A DNA stretch of 64,000 bases from Nocardia bovistercoris (GTDB taxonomy: Bacteria; Actinomycetota; Actinomycetes; Mycobacteriales; Mycobacteriaceae), in NCBI RefSeq assembly GCF_015674855.1, contig NZ_JADMLG010000027.1, forward strand, positions 1 to 64,000, in the 5' to 3' direction. The notes under the pieces were generated by a model. The model was given only the letters and a program-made list of their open reading frames with translations. It had not been told where the DNA came from and searched no databases. Positions 52,274 to 61,276 of this stretch are shown in pieces. The translations under genes and the position numbers were made by a program. How positions within the stretch are numbered: position 1 is the first letter of the stretch; every line of letters starts with the position of its first letter.

Positions 52274-52310
52274 CCCCGATGCCCGGTGCGCTGCGCACCG
52301 GGCATCGGGG
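52274..52310. terminator. 17-bp perfect hairpin terminator
   Basis: Arms 52274-52290 and 52294-52310 are exact complements with a 3-nt loop, 18 nt past the DUF8020-like stop and ahead of the convergent methyltransferase end. Strongest hairpin seen in the window. Confidence 0.9.
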
Positions 52311-52402
52311 CGTCTGGGCTCCTCGTCACGGTTCCCCGCATCCGCATCGCGGTGCAGAACTATGCGGGCTCTCCGGTCGCCGAGGTCACCGACCCGGGAG
52401 CA

Positions 52403-53257
52403 CTAGGCGGTCAGCGTGAACTGCATGACGTCGAGCATGCCGCGCCGGAACCGATCGGCGCAGCCGGTGATGTAGCGCAGGTAGCGGTCGTAGACCTGTT
52501 CGGAGGTCAGCGCGACGGCTTCGGCGCGGCGCTCGGTCAGCGCCAGCGCCCACAGGTCGAGGGTCTGCGCGTAGTGCTGCTGAAGTGCTTGCACCCGTTC
52601 GACTTCGAAGCCCGCGCCCGTGGCGAGGGTGGTGACCTCGGCAGCTTGCGGCAGCTGTCCGCCGGGAAAGATCTCCCGCTTGACGAAGATGTGGAACAGC
52701 GCGTCCTCGCGAGTCACCGTGATATTCAGGCGGCGCATATCCTCGAGGGAATTACCGATGATGGTGTGCAACAACATTCGTCCGCCCGACGGCAGGATCG
52801 CACGACACCGGCGGAAGAAGTCCGGGTAGCGCTCGTGCCGGAAATGTTCGAACGCACCGATACTCACGATGGCGTCGGCGCGGCCGTCGAATTCCTCCCA
52901 GCCCTGCAACCGCACCTGCGCGTCGAGGCCGCGCCGGTCGATCTCGGCGCGCACGTGATCGTGCTGATTACGGCTCAGCGTGAGCCCGACGGCACGCACG
53001 CCGTATCGTTCGGCTGCACGGAAAAGCGTTGAGCCCCAACCGCATCCGATGTCGAGCAGGGTCATGCCCGGCCGTAGGTCCAGTTTGCCGAGCGCGAGGT
53101 CGACCTTGGCGAGCTGCGCCTGCTCGAGCGTCATCTCGGGTCGCTCGAAGTACGCGCAGCTGTAGGTCATGGAGGGGTCGAGGAAAAGCCGGTAGAACTC
53201 GTCGGACAGGTCGTAGTGGGATTGCACATCCTTGTAGAACGGTTTCAAAGCGGCCAT
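52403..53257 (-). CDS. Cyclopropane-fatty-acyl/mycolic acid cyclopropane synthase family methyltransferase
   Basis: A 284-residue SAM methyltransferase of the CFA/CmaA/MmaA group, modifying double bonds of acyl or mycolate chains. N-terminal HYDLSDEFYRLFLDPSMTYSCAYF is the family's substrate-channel signature; motif I LLDIGCGWGS (67-76), then VGLTLSRNQ, VSIGAFEHF (with the catalytic Glu region) and the C-terminal MDVMQF-like end (LDVMQFTL). It supports a mycolic-acid-bearing host. Which chain and which modification (cyclopropane, methyl branch) cannot be told. Confidence 0.92.
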   Translation of the reverse strand: MAALKPFYKDVQSHYDLSDEFYRLFLDPSMTYSCAYFERPEMTLEQAQLAKVDLALGKLDLRPGMTLLDIGCGWGSTLFRAAERYGVRAVGLTLSRNQHDHVRAEIDRRGLDAQVRLQGWEEFDGRADAIVSIGAFEHFRHERYPDFFRRCRAILPSGGRMLLHTIIGNSLEDMRRLNITVTREDALFHIFVKREIFPGGQLPQAAEVTTLATGAGFEVERVQALQQHYAQTLDLWALALTERRAEAVALTSEQVYDRYLRYITGCADRFRRGMLDVMQFTLTA

Positions 53258-53634
53258 AAGAGGCTCCTCGCTTGTGATGGACTACAAGATGGTACGAATC
53301 AGCGCCTCGCTCGGTTCGAATTTCCCCTGGAAATCCGGAATTTCTGATCCACCGGACCCGATTCGGCCTGTGAACACACACAATAGCGACATATCGCCGC
53401 CCGCGCGGGCGCCCGACGCCCTTAAGCCCTCTTTAAGGCCCTGTCAAGGTACCCGGGGCATGGTTTTCCCAACCCCGGCGGAGCCTGCCCCAGGAGGGGG
53501 GAGCAGGACGCCCGCCGGGGCCAACGACCCGCTGCGCACCGTAGGGCCTTTGGTCACCGATCCCGGAATTCGCCGCCATCGCCTTCCGCGTGCGGCGTAT
53601 CGGTGGTAGGCAGGGGCCCAGCGAAAGGGGCAAC
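53258..53634. other. Intergenic region, no gene seen
   Basis: About 380 nt between divergent genes. It contains a short palindromic element around 53420-53438 (CCTTAA ... TTAAGG) and an imperfect GC-rich hairpin at roughly 53472-53521 (CCCCGGCG with CGCCGGGG). These may serve promoters on either side. No frame is convincing. Confidence 0.45.
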
Positions 53635-54066
53635 ATGTACGTCCACGCCTATCCGACCGATGTGTCGGGCCCGGTCGACCTCGACCTGGCCCGGCGCATA
53701 GTCGATCGGCACCTGTCCGAACCCGGTGACCGCGCGGCCGGGATAACGCGCGTCATCACGGAATTCGACACCGGATTCACGGTGATCGGCGTCCGAGGCA
53801 CGCCCGCCGCCGACCCTCGGGTCCTCCCGCCGCCGACCGTCGGCGGATCGGTGTACGTCATCGACAAGGACACCGGCGCGGTGTCGTTCTGGCCCACCTA
53901 CCCGGTCACCCTTGTCGCCGAGAGCTATTCGGCGACGGTGCGCGCGGGTGGCCTGATCATCGCCGACCGCTGGCCCGATCCGCGCGCGATCGCCGAACCC
54001 GCCTACGACGCCGCGACCGCCGCGGAGATCTTCATCGATTACGGACTCCTCCAGGACAATCGATGA
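53635..54066 (+). CDS. Hypothetical protein
   Basis: A 143-residue soluble protein without an assigned domain. GSVYVIDKDTGAVSFWP faintly resembles YrhB/Imm35-type immunity proteins, which share a viD..TG strand, but this is weak. ATG chosen for AAAGGGG upstream and good coding pattern. It faces the HPF-like gene with a 10-nt gap. Function unknown. Confidence 0.7.
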   Translation: MYVHAYPTDVSGPVDLDLARRIVDRHLSEPGDRAAGITRVITEFDTGFTVIGVRGTPAADPRVLPPPTVGGSVYVIDKDTGAVSFWPTYPVTLVAESYSATVRAGGLIIADRWPDPRAIAEPAYDAATAAEIFIDYGLLQDNR

Positions 54067-54076
54067 CCGGATCCGC

Positions 54077-54439
54077 TCATTCGACCGGCAGATGCCGGAT
54101 GGATTCGCCGCCCTTGGTCTGATGCAGACGCCCGAACCGGCTGTCCAGCAGATTCGCCATGCTGTCGGCGGCGCCGGTGTAGGCGTCCTCCACGGTCTCG
54201 GCGCGGTGCGTCACCGCGACCGGCGGTTGCCCGTTCGGGCGCGCCTCGAGGACGCACTGCTTGTCCTCGGGACCGCCCTTGTGGGCGTTCTGATCGCTGA
54301 GGTGCGCTTCGATCCTGGTGAGTTGCGATTCGAAGCGTTCCAGGATGCCGGAGATCCGGTCGGACGCCCGCCGAATCAGGTCTTCGCCGCCGTCGATATT
54401 GCTGTCGGTGTTGATCTGAATCTGCACGCGCGTCTCCAT
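54077..54439 (-). CDS. HPF/RaiA-like ribosome-associated protein
   Basis: A 120-residue protein similar to the ribosome hibernation factor (HPF/RaiA, sigma-54 modulation) fold: VQIQINTDSNIDGGEDLI at the start, FESQLTRIEAHLSDQN, then a VLEARPNGQPPVAVTHRA strand and an AYTGAADSMANLLDSRFGR helix. It lacks the C-terminal dimerisation domain of long HPF. The ATG at 54439 is preferred; an ATG at 54493 has GGAAAG upstream but its first codons are atypical (TTT, CTT, ATA). Role inferred: stress or stationary phase ribosome protection. Confidence 0.7.
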   Translation of the reverse strand: METRVQIQINTDSNIDGGEDLIRRASDRISGILERFESQLTRIEAHLSDQNAHKGGPEDKQCVLEARPNGQPPVAVTHRAETVEDAYTGAADSMANLLDSRFGRLHQTKGGESIRHLPVE

Positions 54440-54565
54440 TCCGTCCGGGCGATCGGTTCGCGATATCCGAAAATCGCGAAGATCGATTTCCATGGCAATC
54501 TTTCCGCGATTTCGACGATACCCGTTTCCGGGATATTCGAACCCGACGGCTTCGAGCCGAATCCG

Positions 54566-55915
54566 TCAGGTGGCGACCTTCGCCGACAGTGGCGGTGCGT
54601 CGGCATCGGCATCGGCATCGGGCACCGTCGTGCCGCGCAGTGACGCGCCCGCCGTCTCCCGCAGGAACGACCACGCGACCAGCCCGACGAGCGAGGCGCC
54701 GACCATGTAGACCGCGGGGAACAGCGTCCAGCCGGTGGCCTCGATGACCGCCTCGTTGACCAGTGGCGCGGTGCCGCCGAACAGCGCGGTGGACACGTTG
54801 TAGCCGAGGGCGAACCCGGCGTAGCGGACGTGGGTCGGGAAGATCGCCGGGAAAGTCGAACTGATGGTGGACAATTGGGGTACGTAGAGCAGGCCGAGCA
54901 CGACGAAGCCCGCGATGGCCCATAAGGTGCCCTGCCCCATCAGCCAGTACATGGGCACCGCGAGTACCGTGAGCCCGACCAGTGAGATCAGCCACATCGG
55001 GCGGCGCCCGACGCGATCGGAGACGCCGCCGAAGAACGGCAGCACCAGCATCATCACGAGCTGGCCGATCAGCATCATGGCCGTGGTCGTCGACTCCCCC
55101 ATGCCGATGGTGTTCTGCAAGTAGGTCGGCTGGTAGGTGAGCAGGGTGTAGTTCACCACGTTGAGCGCGACCACGAGTCCGCCGAGGGTGAGGATCTCGC
55201 GGCGGTAGGTGGTGATCAGCTCGATCAGGCCGCCCTTGGACTTCTCCTCGTCGGCGATCTCCTCGAAGACCGGCGATTCGTCCAGTCGCGCACGCAGATA
55301 CCAGCCGGTGAGGCCGAGCGGCACGGCGAGCAGGAAGGGGATGCGCCAGCCCCAGTCGTGCATCGCCTCCGATCCGAACGCGAGCTGGCAGACCAGCACC
55401 ACCGCCGTACCGCCCACGAATCCGGCCATGGTGCCGAATTCCAGGAAGCTGCCGAAGAATCCGCGTTTGCGGTCGGTCGAACATTCGGCGAGATAGGTTG
55501 CCGCGCCGCCGTATTCGCCGCCGGTGGAGAAGCCCTGCACGACCCGGAGCAGGATCAGCAGAATGGGCGCGGCGACACCGATGCTGGAGTGCGCGGGCAG
55601 GATGCCGATGGCGCCGGTGGCCGCGGCCATGAGCAGAATCGTGGTGGCCAGCACCGCTTTTCGGCCGACGCGATCGCCCAGCGGGCCCCAGACCATGCCG
55701 CCGAGCGGACGCAGCAGGAACGACACCGCGAAACCCAGCATGGTGCCCAGGGTTCCGAGGTCGCCGGGGAAGAACGCGTCGGTGAGGTAGGTGGCGGTGG
55801 CCGCGTACACGCCGTAGTCGAACCATTCGGTGGCGTTACCCATGGCCGATGCCGCGACCGAGCGCCGCAGCACCGCGGGTCGAAGGGGTGCGGAGTCAGG
55901 GGGTTTGTCGGCCAT
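54566..55915 (-). CDS. MFS transporter, metabolite:H+ symporter (MHS/ProP-like) family
   Basis: A 449-residue permease with twelve helices. MGNATEWFDYGVYA near the start, GPLGDRVGRKAVL (loop 2-3 motif), RVVQGFSTGGEYGGAATYLAE and GGVSDRVGRRPMW are signatures of the MHS group (ProP, ShiA, KgtP), which import betaines, dicarboxylates or aromatic acids with protons. A short Asp-Ala repeat ends the protein. ATG with GAGGAG upstream. It lies downstream of the gamma-glutamylation operon and may import its substrate. Confidence 0.92.
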   Translation of the reverse strand: MADKPPDSAPLRPAVLRRSVAASAMGNATEWFDYGVYAATATYLTDAFFPGDLGTLGTMLGFAVSFLLRPLGGMVWGPLGDRVGRKAVLATTILLMAAATGAIGILPAHSSIGVAAPILLILLRVVQGFSTGGEYGGAATYLAECSTDRKRGFFGSFLEFGTMAGFVGGTAVVLVCQLAFGSEAMHDWGWRIPFLLAVPLGLTGWYLRARLDESPVFEEIADEEKSKGGLIELITTYRREILTLGGLVVALNVVNYTLLTYQPTYLQNTIGMGESTTTAMMLIGQLVMMLVLPFFGGVSDRVGRRPMWLISLVGLTVLAVPMYWLMGQGTLWAIAGFVVLGLLYVPQLSTISSTFPAIFPTHVRYAGFALGYNVSTALFGGTAPLVNEAVIEATGWTLFPAVYMVGASLVGLVAWSFLRETAGASLRGTTVPDADADADAPPLSAKVAT

Positions 55916-56159
55916 GCGCGTCTCCTCTTCCGGCCCGTCCCCACGGTCCGGCCCGTCCGGGCGGACCACCATCGGCGCGGCTCGCGGAGCGGACGGGAAA
56001 TTCTCATGAACCGGCACGGAACGGACCGATACCCGGATATTCACCGCAGCAAACTATCGACCCGTCACGTACCCCTTTCGCACACCCCGAGCTACCTGCC
56101 ATTACATCGGGCATTGTGAAATAGATCACATACCGATCTTCGGGGCGATTTCCGCCGTT

Positions 56160-56924
56160 TCAGATTGGCGTCACATAGGCGCCCGAGATGCCGCCGTCGA
56201 CCAGGAATTGCGAGGCGGTGATGAACGAGGCGTCATCGCTGGCGAGGAAGGCCACCGCCGCCGCGATCTCCTCCGGGCGGGCGAACCGGCCGAGCGGAAT
56301 GTGCACGAGGCGCCGCGCGGCCCGCTCGGGATCCTTGGCGAACAGCTCGCGCAGCAGCGGCGTGTCCACCGGCCCCGGACACAACGCGTTGACCCGGATC
56401 CCCTGCCTGGCGAACTGCACGCCGAGTTCGCGACTCATCGCGAGCACGCCGCCCTTGGAGGCGGTGTAAGAGATCTGCGAGGTGGCCGCACCCATGACCG
56501 CGACGAAGGACGCGGTGTTCACGATCGAGCCGCGCCCGCGCTCCAGCATCCGCTCGATCGCGTACTTGCTGCACAGGTAGACCGAGGTCAGATTGACCTC
56601 CTGCACCCGCCGCCACGCCTCGATCCCGGTGGTGAGGATCGAATCGTCCTCCGGCGGTGAGATTCCCGCGTTGTTGAACGCGATGTCGACACCGCCGTAG
56701 GTGCGCGCGGCGGTGTCGAACAGGGCGCGCACCTGCTCCTCGTCGGTGACGTCGACCTCGACGAAACCGCCGTCCACCTCGCCCGCAGCGGCCGTGCCCG
56801 CAGCGACGTCGATATCGGCGACGACCACCTTCGCGCCCTCGGCCGCGAACCGCCGCGCGGTCGCCAACCCGATACCACTACCGCCGCCGGTCACGACGGC
56901 GACTCGATCCTGTAAGCGCTGCAA
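56160..56924 (-). CDS. SDR family oxidoreductase (Rv2857c-like)
   Basis: A 254-residue classical SDR: VAVVTGGGSGIGLATA cofactor loop, VADIDVA with Asp suggesting NAD(H), NNAG, Ser in IVNTASF, YxxxK in ISYTASKGG, and LCPGPVDTPL. Start is TTG with AAGGAGATG ideally placed. Gene order behind the ALDH, amidotransferase and GlnA4-like genes matches Rv2857c-Rv2860c, so a role in the same amine or amino-alcohol pathway is inferred. Confidence 0.92.
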   Translation of the reverse strand: MQRLQDRVAVVTGGGSGIGLATARRFAAEGAKVVVADIDVAAGTAAAGEVDGGFVEVDVTDEEQVRALFDTAARTYGGVDIAFNNAGISPPEDDSILTTGIEAWRRVQEVNLTSVYLCSKYAIERMLERGRGSIVNTASFVAVMGAATSQISYTASKGGVLAMSRELGVQFARQGIRVNALCPGPVDTPLLRELFAKDPERAARRLVHIPLGRFARPEEIAAAVAFLASDDASFITASQFLVDGGISGAYVTPI

Positions 56925-57081
56925 CGCATCTCCTTCTCAGCGGGACTGTCTCGATGGGGGTCGGATGATGGAGGTCTCGTCGGCCCGAGGTCTCGTTCGA
57001 CGGAGCTCCGGATGGCAGTTGTGTCACGCAGCGGCGAGCCGAGCAGCTAGCCGCGTCCGGTCGAGTGACGGCGCCCGGCCA

Positions 57082-57261
57082 GGTCGCCGCACCCGATCAG
57101 ATCGCCGTGCCCGGTCAGATCGCCGTGCCCGGTCAGATCGCCGTGCCCGATCGGATCGCCGTGCCCGATCGGAACGCCGTGCCCGATCGGAACGCCGTGC
57201 CCGATCGGAACGCCGTGCCCGATCGGAACGCCGTGTCCGGTCAGATCGCCGCGGCTTGTCA
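57082..57261. repeat. 18-bp tandem repeat array between SDR and ALDH genes
   Basis: Eight consecutive 18-bp units at 57100-57243 of the form GAWCGCCGTGYCCGRTCR, flanked by a degenerate copy on each side (57082-57099, 57244-57261). The array fills much of the 334-nt space between the ALDH stop and the SDR start and touches the ALDH stop codon. No spacers, so not CRISPR. Confidence 0.92.
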
Positions 57262-58623
57262 TGTGGCGATGAAGACGTTCTTGGTCTCGGTGAAGGCCGA
57301 CGCCGCGTCCGGGCCGAGTTCGCGACCGAGTCCGGACTGTTTGAATCCGCCGAACGGTGTCCAGTACCGCACCGACGAATGCGAGTTGACCGACAGATTC
57401 CCGGCCTCGACCGCGCGCGAAACCCGCAGCGCCCGACCGACATCGGAAGTCCAGATCGACCCCGACAGCCCGTAGTCGGTGGCGTTGGCGATCCGCACGG
57501 CGTCCGCCTCGTCCTCGAAGGGCAGCACGGCGACGACCGGGCCGAACACCTCCTCGGTCAGCACACGGTCGCTCGCGCCGTTCGGCAGGACGACAGTCGG
57601 CGGGTACCAGAAACCCGGCCCCGAGGGGCACGCGCCGGTGTAGGCGACCGTCGACGGCTCCACGAAGCCCATGACCCGTTCCCGGTGCGCGGCCGAGATG
57701 AGCGGGCCCATCTCGGTGGCCTCGTCGTTCGGATCGCCGACCCGCACCCCACGCACCGCAGGCTCCAGAAGTTCGAGAAAGCGATCGAAAACCTCGCGCT
57801 GCACGAGGATTCGCGACCGCGCGCAACAGTCCTGCCCGGCATTGTCGAAGACGCCGTACGGCGCCGTGGCCGCCGCCCGCTCGAGATCCGCGTCGGCGAA
57901 CACGATATTGGCGCTCTTGCCGCCGAGTTCCAACGTCACCCGCTTCACCTGCGCGGCACAGCCCGCCATGATCTGTTTGCCGACCACGGTGGAACCGGTG
58001 AACACCACCTTGCGCACGGCGGGATGGGTGACGAAGCGCTGCCCGACCACCGCGCCCGCACCGAGCACGACCTGGAACACACCGTCGGGCAGCCCGGCGC
58101 GGGCCGCGAGCTCGGCCAGGCGCAACGCGGTCAGCGGAGTCGCTTCCGCCGGTTTGACGACCACCGTATTGCCCGCGGCGAGCGCGGGCCCGAAGCCCCA
58201 GGCCGCGATGGGCATCGGGAAATTCCACGGCACGATCACCCCGACCACGCCGAGCGGTTCGTTGAACGTGATGTTCACTCCGCCCGACACCGGAATCTGG
58301 CTGCCGAGCAACCGTTCCGGAATTCCAGCCGCGTAATGCAGCACATCGCGGACATTGCCCGCCTCCCAACGAGCGTTGCCGATGGTGTGCCCCGCGTTGG
58401 CGACCTCGAGCCGAGCCAGCTCATCGAGATCGGCGTCGACCTGTTCGGCGAAGCGCCGCAGCAGCCGCGCCCGATCACCCGGCGCCACCGCCGCCCACCC
58501 CGGCGCGGCCGCACGCGCGCGTTCGATCGCGGCGTCAGCCGCCGCCTCGTCGGCGAGTTCCACCTCCGCGATCACCTTCTCGGTGGCGGGATCGATCACC
58601 GCGTGCTTCCGTACCGACGTCAC
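57259..58623 (-). CDS. Aldehyde dehydrogenase (AldC/Rv2858c-like)
   Basis: A 454-residue NAD(P)-dependent aldehyde dehydrogenase. PWNFPMPIAAWGFGPALAAG, KPAEATPLTALRLAEL, FTGSTVVGKQI, general base E232 in LELGGKS and catalytic C266 in NAGQDCC are intact. In gamma-glutamylation pathways this enzyme oxidises gamma-glutamylamino-aldehydes to acids (PuuC role). GTG start. Its 3' end runs into an 18-bp repeat array. Confidence 0.94.
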   Translation of the reverse strand: MTSVRKHAVIDPATEKVIAEVELADEAAADAAIERARAAAPGWAAVAPGDRARLLRRFAEQVDADLDELARLEVANAGHTIGNARWEAGNVRDVLHYAAGIPERLLGSQIPVSGGVNITFNEPLGVVGVIVPWNFPMPIAAWGFGPALAAGNTVVVKPAEATPLTALRLAELAARAGLPDGVFQVVLGAGAVVGQRFVTHPAVRKVVFTGSTVVGKQIMAGCAAQVKRVTLELGGKSANIVFADADLERAAATAPYGVFDNAGQDCCARSRILVQREVFDRFLELLEPAVRGVRVGDPNDEATEMGPLISAAHRERVMGFVEPSTVAYTGACPSGPGFWYPPTVVLPNGASDRVLTEEVFGPVVAVLPFEDEADAVRIANATDYGLSGSIWTSDVGRALRVSRAVEAGNLSVNSHSSVRYWTPFGGFKQSGLGRELGPDAASAFTETKNVFIAT

Positions 58624-58682
58624 CGAACTCGCTCCTCTCCATCCCCCGCCTTCTCCGAAAGCGACTCCCCCTCGGCTGCCGA

Positions 58683-58935
58683 GCCCTTCCCGACAACCGG
58701 CACCATCTCAGCCACCGGCACCTCCACAGCCACCGGCACACTCTCGGCGGCCGTGACCTTCATAGCGGCCGGTCCTTCGCTGCGGCGAGCGCCTTCCCAA
58801 CAGTCGGCACCTTCACAGCCACCGGCACCTCCACAGCGGCTGGCACCTTCACAGCGGCTGGTCCTTCACAGCGGCTGGTCCTTCACAGCGGCTGGTCCTT
58901 CACAGCGGCGAGCGCCTTCCCGACAGTCGGCGCCT
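58683..58935. repeat. 17/18-bp degenerate tandem repeats between amidotransferase and ALDH genes
   Basis: Three perfect 17-bp copies of CACAGCGGCTGGTCCTT at 58850-58900 and older, diverged 18-bp copies (ACAGCCACCGGCACCTCC type) across the rest. The amidotransferase stop codon lies inside the perfect copies, so the last residues (VKDQPL) are repeat-encoded. Confidence 0.85.
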
Positions 58936-59650
58936 TCTCGGACGCCACGGCGACCAGCGCCCGCACCAGCCGGTCGTCGGCCGCGTCGGCCTCGGGATGC
59001 CACTGCACGCCGATCAGGAACGGCCCCGACCCGGTCTCTACGGCTTCGACGGTGCCGTCGGTGGCGTGCGCGGTCGCGACGAGTTCGTGTCCGAGCTCGG
59101 CCACAGCCTGATGGTGGTGACAGCGCGCGGCGACCCGCGGGCCCAGAATCCCCGCGATCGCGCTGCCCGGCGTGGTGCGCACCTCGACCTCGGTGAACGA
59201 GCCGGGACCGCCGGAGTGCCGCTCGTGACCGACCACGTCGGGCAGGTGCTCGATCAGCGTGCCGCCCAGCGCGACATTGACCAGTTGCAGGCCTCGGCAG
59301 ACCGCGAGCACCGGCAGACCGGCGGCGCGGGCCAGGCGGAAGAGTTCGAATTCGGAGTCGTCGCGATCGGGGCGGGTGTAGCCGAGCGAGGGCTCCGGCG
59401 CGCCGCCGTAGCGGGCCGGGTCGATGTCGGCGCCGCCGGTGAGCAGCAGGCCGTCCAGTCGGGCGATCAGTTCGGGCCCGGCGACGCCGACCGGCGGCAG
59501 GAGTACCGGGATGCCGCCCGCGCGCGCCACCATCGCCGGGTACTCGCGGTGCAGGACCGCGCTCGGCACGTTCCACGATCCGAAGGAGGCCTGTTCCATG
59601 TAGGTGGGCAGGCCGATCAGCGGGCGGATTCCGGCGGCGACAATCGGCAC
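58883..59650 (-). CDS. Class I glutamine amidotransferase, gamma-glutamyl hydrolase type (PuuD/Rv2859c-like)
   Basis: A 255-residue peptidase C26 protein, expected to release glutamate from gamma-glutamyl amino acids such as gamma-Glu-GABA. IGLPTYMEQASFG at the start, LLLTGGADIDPARYG, nucleophile Cys in LAVCRGLQL, and the catalytic His-Glu in GVQWHPEAD are present. The GTG at 59650 lies one base after the glnA4-like stop, implying coupling. The C-terminus ends in repeat-encoded sequence, probably not part of the fold. Confidence 0.9.
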   Translation of the reverse strand: MPIVAAGIRPLIGLPTYMEQASFGSWNVPSAVLHREYPAMVARAGGIPVLLPPVGVAGPELIARLDGLLLTGGADIDPARYGGAPEPSLGYTRPDRDDSEFELFRLARAAGLPVLAVCRGLQLVNVALGGTLIEHLPDVVGHERHSGGPGSFTEVEVRTTPGSAIAGILGPRVAARCHHHQAVAELGHELVATAHATDGTVEAVETGSGPFLIGVQWHPEADAADDRLVRALVAVASEKAPTVGKALAAVKDQPL

Positions 59651-59651
59651 T

Positions 59652-61016
59652 TCAGAGCCGTTCGAAACCACGGACCCGCTCCCAGTCGGTGACGGCGGCG
59701 TCATATGCCCGCACCTCGATATCGGCGGCATGCCGATAGTGGTCGACGACATCGTCGCCGAACGCGGCGCGCGCGACCGCCGAGTCGCCGAACAGCCGCG
59801 CGGCCTCGCGCAGCGTGGTCGGCACCCGAGGACGCTCCGAGTGGTAGGCGTTACCCCGGAATTCCGGCTCGAGCGCCAGCCCCTGCTCGATGCCGTGCAG
59901 TCCGGCGGCGATGGTGGCCGCGACCGCGAGGTAGGGGTTCACGTCGCCGCCGGGAATCCGGTTCTCCACGCGCAGCGAGGCGTCCGCGCCGACCACGCGC
60001 AGCGCGCAGGTGCGGTTGTCCACACCCCAGGCCAGCGCCGTCGGCGCGAAGCTGCCCGCGACGAATCGCTTGTAGGAGTTGATGTTCGGGGCCAGCAGGC
60101 AGGTGAACTCCCGCAGGCAGGCCAGTTGTCCGGCCAGGAAGTGACGCATGAGTTCGGAGGTGCCGGCCGGTCCGTCGCCCGCGAAAACCGGGGTACCGTC
60201 CTCGGCGCGCAGGCTCAGGTGAATGTGACACGAATTGCCTTCGCGCTCATCATATTTCGCCATGAAGGTGAGACTGCGCCCGTCCTGAGCGGCGATCTCC
60301 TTGGCCCCGGTCTTGTAGATGCTGTGGTTGTCGCAGGTCACCAGGGCTTCGTCGTAGCGGAAAGCGATCTCGTGCTGCCCCGGATTGCATTCGCCCTTGG
60401 CCGACTCCACCCGCATGCCCGCGCCCGCCATCTCGGTGCGGACGCGGCGCAGCAGCGGTTCCACGCGCGCGGTGCCGAGCATCGAGTAGTCGACGTTGTA
60501 CCGATTGGCGGGCGTGAGACCACGGTATCCGCCGGTCCACGCCGATTCGTAGGTGTCGTCGAAGAGCAGGAACTCCAGTTCGGTGCCCACGTAGGCGCGC
60601 AGCCCGCGTTCGGCGAGCCGGTCGAGTTGCGCGCGCAGCACCTGACGCGGGGAGACCCGCACCGGCTCGCCCTCGGGCCGCACCCGCTCGACGTCGCAGA
60701 GCACCAGCGCGGTGCCCGGCCACCACGGCACGGTGCGCAGGGTGAGCAGGTCGGGCCGGAGCAGGATGTCGCCGTATCCGGTGTCCCACGAGGAGTCGGG
60801 GTAGCCGTCGACGGTGTTCATCTCCACATCGGAGGCGAGCAGGTAGTCGCACGCCTCGGTGCCGTGCTCGAGCACCTCGTCGAGGAAGTACCGCGCGGCG
60901 CACCGCTTGCCCTGTAGCCGCCCCTGCATATCGGTCATCGCGACCAGTACCGTGTCGAGTTCCCCCGACTCGATCCGTTCCCGCAGCTCAGCGGGACCAA
61001 GCATCCCCGATCGCAT
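59652..61016 (-). CDS. Glutamine synthetase family, gamma-glutamylamine synthetase (GlnA4/PuuA-like)
   Basis: A 454-residue GS-fold ligase that joins glutamate to an amine with ATP. Signatures: GTELEFLLF (metal-binding Glu), SAKGECNPGQHEIAF, NSCHIHLSL, NSYKRFVAGSFAPTALAWGVDNRTCALRV, and RVENRIPGGDVNPYLAVAA. Lack of the adenylylation-site region and of nitrogen-assimilation context, together with the amidotransferase, ALDH and SDR behind it, argue for GlnA4-type polyamine or ethanolamine use rather than glutamine synthesis. ATG at 61016 with GAGGGG upstream. First gene of the operon. Confidence 0.9.
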   Translation of the reverse strand: MRSGMLGPAELRERIESGELDTVLVAMTDMQGRLQGKRCAARYFLDEVLEHGTEACDYLLASDVEMNTVDGYPDSSWDTGYGDILLRPDLLTLRTVPWWPGTALVLCDVERVRPEGEPVRVSPRQVLRAQLDRLAERGLRAYVGTELEFLLFDDTYESAWTGGYRGLTPANRYNVDYSMLGTARVEPLLRRVRTEMAGAGMRVESAKGECNPGQHEIAFRYDEALVTCDNHSIYKTGAKEIAAQDGRSLTFMAKYDEREGNSCHIHLSLRAEDGTPVFAGDGPAGTSELMRHFLAGQLACLREFTCLLAPNINSYKRFVAGSFAPTALAWGVDNRTCALRVVGADASLRVENRIPGGDVNPYLAVAATIAAGLHGIEQGLALEPEFRGNAYHSERPRVPTTLREAARLFGDSAVARAAFGDDVVDHYRHAADIEVRAYDAAVTDWERVRGFERL

Positions 61017-61200
61017 CAACGGCCCCTCTCTGCGCCACAACCGTGACCACGGTAGAGGAAAACCGGACGCCGTGCCGCTCGGGACACGACTTCGCGTCGA
61101 TCCCGACCTGTGATCGGCGACCCCCGAAAGGCCCGCTGACCACCGAAGATCCATCACGACAATCGGAACGGCGCCACCGAAAGAATTATCCGATAAATAG

Positions 61201-61237
61201 CTCGACGCCCACCGCATAATTCGCGGCAGGCGTCGAG
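61201..61237 (-). terminator. Hairpin after rpf
   Basis: CTCGACGCC (61201-61209) pairs with 61229-61237; a second 4-bp stem lies inside. It starts 40 nt after the rpf stop and is followed on the minus strand by a T/A-rich stretch, closer to a classical terminator than others here. Confidence 0.7.
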
Positions 61238-61276
61238 AAATAGGTCTCAGCTATTGTGTGCCGAGCCGGGCGAACC

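Noticed and set aside
57100..57243. CRISPR array
   Set aside because: The 18-bp units follow each other without spacers and there are no cas genes; it is a simple tandem repeat.
57047..57258. GHGVPIGHG-repeat protein on the minus strand
   Set aside because: It is a read-through of the tandem repeat in a frame that continues antisense-shadow sequence from the ALDH gene; no start or ribosome site.
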